In this document: positions 17,170-29,100 of the stretch, piece after piece | How the letters are laid out: each line of letters begins with the position of its first letter | Position numbering within the stretch: position 1 is the first letter of the stretch | NCBI GenBank assembly: GCA_029213145.1 | Contig: JARGNK010000004.1 | Location: 31,891 to 67,917, forward strand | Source of the DNA: Rubripirellula sp. | Lineage (GTDB): Bacteria > Planctomycetota > Planctomycetia > Pirellulales > Pirellulaceae | Direction: 5' to 3' | DNA length: 36,027 nucleotides | Translations under genes and position numbers: made by a program | The notes under the pieces: model-generated | What the model saw: the letters and a program-made list of their open reading frames with translations, nothing else | What the model was told of the DNA's origin: nothing | Database searches by the model: none

Positions 17170-20100
17170 CTAGGAAAGCATCCCGTCAAAATCCTCGTCA
17201 CCTAAGATCTGCGACAACGCGGCGTCCACGTCATCATCATTGGTTGTGCCGGCCTGATCACCGGAAACCACCCAGTCGACGCTTGCCTGATTACTTGCCG
17301 CGGAGATTTCCATCCCGGTGGCCAGAACCAAGTCGCGTGACTCATCACCGTTGATCGGTTCGGGCGTGATTTCGAGATTTCGCGAGGGCAGATTTATGCT
17401 GCCACTGGAAACGAACCCCGTGGTGACGGCTGATGCCGCTGGCCCCATCATTTCGCCTTCACCAGCTGGTGAGCTGCTGCGAAGCCGATTGATCACGAAC
17501 AGGGCGTCAGCTGCCGAAACGGTGCCATCCCCATTGGGGTCAAGGAAATCTGGTGGTGGTGCACCGATGTTGCTTACGGAGACTTCTCCACCTCTCCGAT
17601 CAATGAAGTTCAGGACTCGCAATGCATCGATCGGTGTGACGAGACCATCACCCGTAACATCGGCTTCCAATCCAAAGGCTGGGTTTTGGTAACGCGAGCG
17701 AATGATGTTCAGCGTGACCGTGGCGGATTCCTCACTGGTAAGACCTGTCGAATCGATCAACTCATAGGTGAAGGAATCGACGTCACCAACGCTGCCGCCG
17801 GTGTTGGTGTAGGTAAACGTGCCGTTCGGATTCGCGATCAGCGTACCCAGCGTAGGCTCTGTGAGCACATTGACTGTGAATGTGTCGCCGTCCGCATCGC
17901 TGTCGTTATTCAACAAACCATCGAGTGGGTTCAGGACTTGCAGTGATGACCCGATCGGGACGTCGTACTCGTCGTCTCTGGCGACTGGTGCGTCTGGAAC
18001 AGCCGCGATCGTCAACGTGAAGGCGTTGGTGACCGGCGGGAACAATCCATCGGTCGCAGCAACTTCCATGATGACTGTCCCGAACTGATTCGGCTTCAGG
18101 ATGATCTGCATCTGGTCGTTGATGAACTCCACTCTTTCGATCAGTGGGTGAGCTGCAATCTCTGCCGCGGTTGGATTGATGAGGTCATCCAAGCGCGTTA
18201 CGGAGTATTCCAGTGCCTCGCCATCTGGATCAAAGAAAATGCCGGTCAAGTCGGCAGTGACAAGTTCATCCTCTGTTCCGTTGAGCGGGTTGAGTGTTCC
18301 GATCACAGTTGGTGTATCTGGCGTGTTGCTTACTCGAACTGGGATCTCAATCGTTGGAGATGCATCGCCATTGCTATCTGTTGCGACCACGGTCAGAACC
18401 GTTTCACCGAATCCGAATGGTGGGTAAGTCAAGGTCAGCATCTCTGCGTCCCTTGTCACGGCCACGACATCGGAGTCACCGGTGGTAACGGTGAATGTCA
18501 TCGCATCGTCTTCCGGATCGACAAACCAAGTGTTCAGGTTGTACGTCTCGGTCTCGGCATTTGGTTTTGCCTCGTCACGGTCAATTGACTTTTCGTTGCT
18601 ATCACCGTCGATGCCAATGAATTGTGGAGCATTGTTGACTCCCAGGACCGTGATCCTAACCGTTCCTTCGGACTCAGCACCTTCATTATCTCTAACTAAG
18701 TAAACGAAGGAGTCGTCACCGCTGAAGAGAGCTGGTGGAGTGTAGGTTAGAACGTTTCCGTCACGAGTCACATTCCCGCCCTGTAGCGTCGCCTTCGGGA
18801 ATTGTTGTGGGGAAAGTTCGATGGTCTGGTCAGCAGCGACCTCGTCTGGCGGGCCAGGCAGGTCATTGTCCAGGATTCCAACACTATTTGGATCGTTGGG
18901 ATCACCGTTGACGAGGATCTGAAGTGGCGTGTCTTCGCTTGCGGTGTAGGAGTCGTCTCCGGTGATTGGAGCATCATTGACCGCATTCAATGTGATCACC
19001 ACGGTCCCCAGTTGGTTGGGATCGTTCAGGTCAACGGTTTGACTGTCCGGATTATCCGAGGTGAGATCTGCGACGACATAGGTGAAGGTGTCGACAACGC
19101 CGTTTTCATTCAACGGTGGTGTGTAAGTGACCGATTCACCATTTTCGCTGATCGTCAGTGAGCCACCAAGTTGGGTCTGGAAGGCTTGGTTGCCAAACCC
19201 AGCCGCCTGGATGAACATCGGTTGGTCCAATTCGTCAATCGGTCCCGGAATGAATTTGTCACCGATCAATTCATCAATGTCAAAGGTCTGATCGACATCT
19301 TCGCCACCTGTTCGTTCGATGATGACGGGCGGATCGACTGCTTTTGGTCGATCGTTCACTGGAGTGACATTAATGGTCACCGAAATTGGTCGTGAATTCA
19401 CTAAGTTACCATCCGTCACGCGGACGGAGAAATCAGTGAGCCCATTGAAGTCGGTCTCTGGATCAAAAGTGAAGGTGCCATTCGCAAAGACCCGAAGCTC
19501 ACCAGCGACCGCATCACCTGACATCAAAGTCTTGGTCCCGACGTCCTCGGGGAAGATGTGGACGGTGTCACCATCAGGATCGGTGACGGTGGCGAGCAGC
19601 CCATCGTCTTGATTGTTGCCGGGAGTTAAATTCCCGTCAAAGTCAGTCGCAGTTAGGGCAAAGTCTTCCTTCACCGTGTAGGTCAGGTTTGGTTGCTCGA
19701 TTTGTGGTGGCAAACCGGGACGCAGCGTCAACGCGTAATCTTCGACTTCACCGCTGAGTGCGAGGCCGGTTGGCCCCAATCCACCTTCGCGTGAGATTCT
19801 GAAACGAGCGTAAGTTTGAACCGGTTCCAGTGGGACTGGCGTCGTCGGTGGGATGACGATACAGAACTCCCGTGAGCTGGCACCGCCGGTCGCAGCGAAG
19901 ATGTTCGATGCGATGCCGGTCAGATCAGTGGGGCAGATTTCGCTGCGCAAATCGTCGAAGGTGTCGTTGTCGGGCATCGGGATGATTTGTTCACCCGGAT
20001 CATCCCAGTCGCCGTCGGCGTTGAAGTCGATCCATGCTTCCAGGATGCCAGATCCGCTGACGCTGACCTCGATCGGGGTGGATACCCCGTGGTTGAGGAC

Positions 20101-23100
20101 ACCAGTTGGATTGGAATCGCTGATGAAGGTCACTCCATCCTCGTCATCGGCATTGATCAACACTTTGTTTCCGTCGACCGACACGCTGGCCGGTGTGAGT
20201 GGGCTCTCTGCGATCGCCCGTCCGATTGCCTCGGCGATGGAATCTGGTGAGGTGGGGTCAGTTGGTCGAATGGCGAAGTGATTTTCGTCAAAGCGGAAAT
20301 TGGAATCGAATTCGAGCGTTGCTTGGGAGGTACCCGTCTGGATCACGATTAGATCACCGTCATTGAGCAACGGATCGGTTACCGTGCCAACTTCAATCTG
20401 AGCAGCCAGATCGGCGACCGTCACAAAGGTCTCGTCATCTCGAACGATCTCAATCTCCACGTCTTCGACCAAGCTGGTTGTGAAGAGCGTGCCGGTGCTG
20501 GAAATCTCGATGACTCGATCGTCACCATTGGCTTCGTCGCCCGGAATGCCATCGGCATCAGCGTCGATAAAGAATCCAAGTGCCAGGCCCTCGCTAACGA
20601 CGTGTCGTGGGCCGTTGTTGCGGTTGGTCGTTGGGTAGCGACCACTCACTTCATCACGTGGGTCTGGGGCATCACCGAAGTCCAAGCCAACGGTTGGCAT
20701 CAGGATGGTGAATTGCGTGCTCAGATCTGGTCGGTTCGCTTCCAGAACATTGCCGGCCAAGTCGGTGATCGCTGGCAGGGCAAAGTTCTCAACCAAACCG
20801 CTGAAGTTCACTCCATTGGTGACAAAGAAGGTTTCGCCGCCACGATCTTCGGCAAACAGTGTGGTTGCCGGAGCTTGGCCGGGCTGGTTTACCGAATTGA
20901 TCGATTGAATCAGAGCTTGCTTGACTTCCTCTGGACCGAAGTCGGCGGAGATGCGAATCGGTGTCGCACCTCCAGGGACGCCTGTCACGCTCAACGTCGG
21001 CGCGAGGACAACATTGATCTCGGTGCCTGGTTGGTCGTTCAAAGAGACGATGCCGGTGGGATCACCATTGGCATCCGTTTCGGCGACCGCCGTGAGTTGC
21101 AGACCTCCGAGGTTGTTGTTGATGGTTGCTGCCAGGGCGACCGCAACATCACCAATCGAGCTGTTGGCTTCGAACGGCACCGCGATGTTATTTGGCTGAA
21201 CACCGCCACCACCGATCGCAGCTTCAAACTCATAGCTGACAGTGATTGTGCCTTGGCGAATCGTCATGATTTCACCGTCACCGACGATTCCCCGCTGCAA
21301 GCTCGCTGATGGCAGGCCTGGCAAGAAGATGAATGGGTTATTCGGATTTCGAATTCCATTCAAGTCAATGCGGTTTTCCGAAACTTGGCCGAGCGAAATC
21401 TCTCCAAGGCTTCCGGTCAACTGAGCCGTGATGCCAGTATTGGCGGCATTGATCGCCGTCACCAAATTCGCAGCAATCACGTCCGCTGTGCTGAAAGTGT
21501 CGTAAGGAACAATGTTGAAACCATTTCCTGACGACAGGGTCCCATTTTCATTGAACTCAAAGACGACTTGATCACCGTTGTCATCGGTGATCGCAATCAC
21601 GCTGCCATCGTCGATGGTGCCGCCACCAACGGGCGACAGTGTCAGCAACAGTGGTCCAAAGATCTCGATCGTGGAGGCTGCCGTGACCGATGGCGAACCA
21701 GTGACCTCGAGTGATCCGGCCGTGACATTCAAGCCCAAGCCTTCTTCGCCACCGATGGACAAAATACCGCCGTCGATAACTTGCAAATCGTTGGGGTCTA
21801 GGCCGGCGATGTTACCGGCAGCTTGGATGGCATTGCCAATCCGTCCCGCCAGTTCATCTGCAGTCGTTGAACGGTTGATGTTAATCGCTGTATTCGGTGC
21901 TGTGACACCATCATCAATCGGTCCATTAGGACTTGGTTCATCGGTCCGATTGATTTCTAGCGTGATTGCCGCGGAGCCATCGTTTGGTGTGACGACAACG
22001 AGATCGCCATCGGTCGCCGGTCGGCTCAAACCAACCAAGGTCAATTGCCCACCGTTGACACGTGCTTCGCCATCAAGTGGCAGGTTCAGGTAGACCGCCT
22101 GTCCACCTGATTCGACAATCGGGTTCAATCCAAGGCCAGCATCGCGAACCGTATCGACGATCACTTGAGCCACGTCAGGCCCGGTGAGTACACCCGGAAT
22201 TGGCACGGCAATGCTGGTGTTGTTGTTTAGGCCGTTGCCCGTGTCAAATTCGAACGTTGCAGCAGCCACACCGTTATCAATGACGAATGAATCTCCATCT
22301 CGGATACCGCCGGGGCCGGTGCCTTCGGCCGGGATCTGGAACGCCAGCGTGCGTGTCTTTTGGATCAAACCGCTGAGGTTGGAATCAAGGATCGTGCCTG
22401 CTTCTGCACCGACAACGACCTCTGGTGCGATTCGTCCACCCGCGGTTGATTGAGTCTTCAACACGCGGATATTGGCATCAAGATTCCCGATGTCAATTTG
22501 AGATTGAATTGCGTCACCCAAGTTTTGAGCGATCTGATCCAAGAAGATGCGTAGATCCGCTTCAACCGTTGGGGTTTGCTCGGCTGGCAAGTCGACTTTG
22601 ACGGTGTTGTTCAGCTTGATTCCATCGTTGTCAAACTCAAACAGAACAACAGGGTTCTGGCCATCATCGATCTTGAAGATGTTTCCATCACGCAGGCCAC
22701 CAGCGTTGGTGCCAACACGTGGAATCACCATCGAGATTGGTTCGGGGGTCAGTATCGAGTAGCCGATTTCGAACTCGAACACCAAGGTGCTGCCGGCATT
22801 GTCAGTAATCTCGATTTGGTCACCGTCAGTGACCAGGCTTGGGTCGGGTGCGACCATGACCGTGCGGTCGCGATTGTTCAAGGCGATTCGATAAGAACGA
22901 TCGTCTTTCCAAATCCCCGCCAGCGGAGTCAGCGTAATGATGTTTTTGGTGCTGTCATAATTGAAGGTGTAGTCGATTCCTTCAGTGAGCAACCGGCCAT
23001 CTTCAAAGATCGTCAAATTCGCACCGGTGTGGCGAAGCCCTTCGATCTTTGGCACCACAACGGTGCGGTCATCGACCCCAAAACCGGCAAACGGATCAGA

Positions 23101-26100
23101 CTCGTCACCGGTGTCACGCAGCTGAATTCGGAATTCTTCGTACGTTCCACGGCTGAGGTTGATAAATCCAGTTGCTGGGTCGACATCAATTCCCTCGGCA
23201 TCGTTGTCGCGAGGAACTTCGGTCGTTGCGAAAGGACCAACAAAGTCAGCCAGTTCATTGGATCCACGATCTTTAAATACCGAGAATCCAAGTGCACCAG
23301 GGGTCACGAAGTTCGGATTGTCCTGTCTCAGCACGCCGCGGACATCTCGATCTGAGGCCAAGACGTTACTCATCGGCAGTCCCACAGCATTCTTCACAAC
23401 CTGCATCGAATCTCGCTCGTCAACCGAGTTGATCGCACTGTCGATCAGGACCGATTTGTTGGGCAAGAAGTTGTTGCCAGCCGCGTTCACAAACAGCGGA
23501 TCGGTGTTGCGGAGCGTAAAGTTAAAGTCATCGCTATCATCAGCAACATTGGTGGCTCCAATGACTTCGTCGGTCGACAAGCTGGTTTCGATTTGCCAGT
23601 GAGCATCGCTACGGATTTCACTGTTTCGTTCTTCGTCGTGTTGGAACGCGGTGCCTGTCAGGAAGACCTCTTGTTGCTTGATAAATTCGTCTCCGAAGAC
23701 GGAGACCCGCTTGCCGAACCCAAGAAAATTGGATTCTTCAACCAGCATGCTCTGATGCACGTTGGAGATCGCATTGTTCAACACGGTTGGGCTAGCACCG
23801 CTGGTGACCCAGATGCCGGCTTCGGCGATCAACTGGTCTGAGTTTTGTGCAAACTGCGGTTTGGCCGCGTCAGGACTCAGCGTCAATCCGGCAGCGCGAG
23901 CCGCGGGGCTTAGTTCGATCGAGGCGATGTTCTGGAACAACACATAAAGTTCGGTGTCGTAGAGTCCGGTGACATCGTTGATTAAGGTCTGGGAATTATT
24001 CAACGCCTGTTGGTTGAGCGTCGTGTTGTTTCCATCATCACCACCTAAAGCAAGTGCTCGGCCGCGGTGAATTGGTCCGGTGACGCCGTCAAGCCCATTA
24101 TCCTCGACGCCATCGGTGCCGAGTTCGTAGTTTGGAATGGCGGGGAAGTCGATTGCCTCAGCAACATTCTGGATGCCATTCACCGCATCCGCGATCGCTC
24201 GCATGATGTCGGGAACTTGGGATGCTGCTCCAATCGCCACGGGGATGTTGCCACCTCCTCCGCCAAACTGGAAGGTGATCTGATTCCCATTGGTTTGTGC
24301 ACCGTTAAAAGGCGAGTTCGGGTGATAGACCACATCGGGGATTTGGGTCACGGTGAACGTCGTGCCAAGCAGGTCGGCTCCGGTCGTTCCCGAGGTGTCA
24401 CGACCGCCATTGATGCTCATTACAACTTGGCGGGCGTGATAGGTTTCGATTCCGATGTCATAGGTGCCGACGCCACCAGTTCCGCCGACTCGTCCAGATA
24501 GATCGTTGGGATCAAATTCATTTCCATCGCCGCTAACTGCGATGAAATAGGTCCCCGTGCCAGGGGCAGTGAAATCGACAAATGGGTCTCGCGCATTGTT
24601 GGCGTCGTTGACGGGGTTGTTCACCGTCGAAGCTGGGTCCAAGTAACTTGGCGCGGTGCCGCTCGTGTTGACCTTTGAGGTGTTCCCATTGATCGAAGTT
24701 ACGATTTGGGCCACACCGGATGCGTCAAACACACGGACGGAGGTGTCGGGGCCATTCGCTGCGGTGTCAATGTCGACGATCAAACGATCACCAACCATCA
24801 ACTCAACTTGGTAAAAGTCAACGTCGTTTTCAGGCGTGATGAATCCATCGGTACCGATGTCGCCAATGGCTGCGGTCGCTCGGAATGGTCCGGTGTGAGC
24901 CCGGCCAACATGAGTGACCACAGCATCTTGAATCAGGTCATTTGTTTCGTCCGTTGGGTCACCCGGGAATGCTGACTCGATCCCATCTGCACCATAAATC
25001 GTGTTGTTGGTGATTCGAGCGACGGGTTGAACTGCTTCCCCGACCGGTGCGAGGGAAACTCGCGGACGGAAGAATCCTGGTACCTTGGCATAGGCATCGG
25101 TGTAATAGATGTTGCTAACGCCTTCGAGGTAGACAGCAGCAGTCGCGAAGGTGCTCGGGAAGTTGAATGGAGGCGCGAAGCGTTCCGAGAATTCATCTCG
25201 AGAGTTCAAAGAGGGACCGATGTATGGAGTCACCAGTTCGGCCATGTCGTTATTGACAAGGATACTGCCCTCAATCGACGTCCGAATTGCTTCCGCTAAT
25301 TGAACACTGGTGTATGCAAACAGAGTACTGCGGTGGCCATAGTAAATCGGTACGTGGCCGTCGGTGAATCCGTCACCACCTACGATACCGCTACCGCCAA
25401 TCGTAGTTGCTGCACCACCGATATCCTCGAATTCGAAGACGACACGGGTGCCACCGGCGTCGATTGCCATGGCCAAGCCATCGCTGAGCGGCGGGTGGAC
25501 CAGTGGATCGGGCACAACCGTGCCATCAAAATCATCCAGAACGAAAGCTCGGGTTTCGCCTGAAACCTTGATGCCGGCCAATCCCGCTTGGTCGACTGTG
25601 TTGTTGCGAATCACCACACCGGGGGCTAATCCACCAATCACCTCTTCGTTCAAGGTGGGCAAGTTTCGCACCGCACCGGGGTAAACGTTGCCAACGGGTG
25701 GTTGTTGCAGCAGCGGGTGGGGAACATCAACAGGACCCTGTTCCCACGGAACTAAGTTTGGCCAGTTGCGAGGATCTTCACGTAAGTCCTCCGAGTCAAC
25801 ATCGCGATCACCCGGATCGCTCCAGATACCAATCGCATTGACGTCGCTGATCACATTGTTTTCGATGATCACTTGCGACTGGATTCGTCGGTAGTTCGAA
25901 TCACCACTGCCGTTATGCATAATCGCTGGCAGTAGGACATCTCCCTCAGGACTGAGGTTTGCGTTCAGTGGTCCAATTGGTGCGGTTGCAGGCGAAGTCA
26001 CCGAATTGAAACTACCGTTTACCGCACCAAACAGGTTCAAGCGGTTGTCGGTCATGCTGCCGGTGTCGACACCCGATGCCGAGGCGGCCTCGATATCGAG

Positions 26101-29100
26101 TTGCGGTGCGATGTTGATAATCGCTCGCAGTTTTTCAGCGATCTCGATCGATGAATCGTTGGGGTCGAACGAAACAGGGATGTTTTCGAAGTTGCTTTGG
26201 TTGTCGTTGTCGAACTCGAACCTCTGAGTGGTGGCCCCATCACTAATCGTGAACGTATCACCGTCGGTGATTTGGTTACCGGCAGGCGCGACGATCGTTA
26301 CCTGCTGAGCCTGTCGGTCGTTGGTGTCAAAGTCGAGGTCCAGCTGTTGCTGAGAGGGCAAATCACCTCCGCCAATCGGCGTTGCAAAGTCGGTTGAGGT
26401 GCGAATTTCCAATTGATACTCGCCTGCATTGCCTTCGTCGGTCCGCAAGAACTGATCGTGATCGCCACGTGCGTAAAAGACAGTTTCACCGCGTTCAGCA
26501 AAGCCGATGATGAAGTCATCCAAGTGGAGGCCCGTCCCGCCTGGGGCCAGAGTCCGAGCGTATTCGAATTCGATCTCGATGTCCTCATGACCAGCGAACT
26601 GATTCAGGTCGATGATACTCTGTCGCCACTGACCATCGGGGATGAGGTCGGTTAACTCTACACCGACGGGATCTTGCAGGCTGGTGACTTTAACAGTGAC
26701 GAGGTCGAGCGTGTCGAGCTTGTAATTGAAATAGAACCTGGGCTGATCATCTGCCGAGTAGCCGGCGAGATCAAACTTATCGGTGGTCAGTTCACCCGGA
26801 TTAAAAAAGCCAACAGTGTTCCTTGCCAAGAACAGTGTTTCATTCGTTGGCCGAGGTGGCAGTGGTGGATCCGGTTTCGGTTCTGGTGCCAAATCTTGGG
26901 GTTCGGGGTCCGGCGTTACCTCTTGACCAGCCGCTGAGATGTGTAGTCGGTACTGGCTGGTCGCGAGACCTGAGGCACCGTTAATGGTTACCGACGGCCG
27001 CGTCAATGTGGCCAGATCGCCTGCATCTAGCTCTACTGTGTTACCCTCGGGCATCACGGCGATGGCATAAAATCCAGGAGCTAAAAACGTATCGATGAAA
27101 GGATCATCCGAAGTCGGCGGGATGATTGCGGGAGCACTACCAACACGGCCATCTCTGGCGTCTGAGGTTGAGCTTCCGTCGATTAGAACCGGCGTTGTAC
27201 CGGGAACCGAATCCACCGAGTAGATTTCAAGTTCCAAATCCACGTTCGTTGGATCGTCCGGGAAGAAAAACGGGTGAGTTCCTCGATCGATGTCGATGAT
27301 GATCCGCTGCGGCGTTCCGAGACCGTCGTCTGGGACCTGCAAGGTGTACATGTCACCCACGTCACCCATGTTGCCGTCGATGCTGATGTGAGGAATCAAC
27401 GTGGACGTATTTTCTGCAATCGCCTCGCCAATCAGTGGGTCAAACGCGAAGGCACCACCAATCTCAGTGTTGTCAGCGAGGGACCAATCGACCACTGGAG
27501 GGATTGGCGGCAGTGGGAATGGCGGCAGCGGATAAGAGTTTAGATCTGACAAAAATGCCGCGGTGGATACAGCAAGATCCTGGCTTGCGACATTTCCGAT
27601 GTCCCCTCCTGGAACCACGAAACCAATATCTGCGAGAGCTTCGAGTACTTCGGTTTCGTTGTAAATAGTCTTTTGCCGCTGTGGCGTCTCTGTTGAGTAG
27701 TCAAAGGCAGCGGGCAAGCCATGCCCTGGCACATCGGCTTCGGAATCGTCCAGCACAAAATCGCCAAAGCTGGAGAATAAAGTGGCATTGCGCGGACCGC
27801 TGGCGGTGCTCGGAGCCGCGGCATCAATCCGTTCTTCAAACAACCGCTGAACCGAATTGATGGGTTCTCGTCGCACGAGTGAATTGGCGATCAGTTCGAA
27901 CGGAATGCTGCCAGCTTCGCTAACACCGACATAGTAGGATCCCTCTGGTAAGGAAACGGGACCAACGAACGCATCGCCTTCGCCAACCGAACCATTGCTA
28001 AGCAGTTCCAGTGCCGAGTCAGCACCAAAGGGGCTGGTGCGGTCTTCCGCGATGTTCGAATTTTGACCGAACAAAACAAGTCGCGGTGATTCCAATCCGA
28101 ACGGCCCGTCTGGATCGTAGAAGATACTCAGGTTGGTGTCGGGTCGACTGCCATCGGCGTAGTCGATGTCAAACGTGGTCGACTGATACAGTTCGGCATC
28201 TTCGCCAAACTCGAGGTCAACCTGATAGAAGTCGATGTCCTGAGGAAGTTCTAGGCGGCCACCAACGCTGATGACGTTGTTCTTGTTGTCAACAAGATTT
28301 CCAAGGTTTTGTGGGCGTTGTCCTGGTGCGAGTTCGTCACGCAGGAAGCGACCCGTCGGTGACAGAACGGAGAACGTCCGTGTCGAAGTCACGACACGGT
28401 CGTTGAGCGGAACTCCGGCCAGAGGAGAAGCTCCATTGAGCGTTGGCGGATCGGCAACACCTTCGTTTTCCTGTGCGTCACCGAGCAGGGGCGACTCACC
28501 CGGCAAGCCACGAACGTGAATCCCGTTATTGGCGTAGCGAATGTCGGTGAACCGAACGACACTACCTGGGAATTCTTGATCCTCCGTCAAGCGAAGTTGG
28601 AAGCGATAGGCACCACCGGTCAAACCACCGGCGACGTCATCTGGATTCACCGAGGCACTACGGACCCGGAAAAAGTAGACGCTACGGCTGTCGACGTTAC
28701 TCTGCGAACCTGGCAGGGTGAAACGCAGGCCGGCATCTCGTGGGTTGGTCGAGTTGAAATCTTTGTAATTTCCATTGGCGTCAAATTCAGTGAACTCGTC
28801 CGCTTTGCTCTGTAGCGTGCCGACGTTGCTCGCCTGAGGATCCAGGTTCAGCAGGTCTTCGGTCCCCGCGATTTCGGCAAAGCTATTGTCGCTACGTCCG
28901 AGCAGATTGCCGCTGACGTCCAATAGTTCGATGACGGTATCGAGTTGGAAGGAAGTCTTGTCGATGTCGACCCAGACTTCAGTTCCGGGCGAACCGACGA
29001 AACTGAAGACATCCACGTCTGTGGGGCCACTCAGGTAACCGGCAACCTCGAACCCGAGTCGACGTGTGTCGTCTCCCTCATCGAGTGACTTCGCCAATTC

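Noticed and set aside
20602..23355. Plus-strand frames of 235 and 259 codons opposite the giant gene (20602-21309, 22576-23355), and a similar one at 33097-33777
   Set aside because: They are antisense to clear repeat and domain sequence, show no known motif, and have no ribosome binding sites. They follow from the codon bias of the opposite strand.
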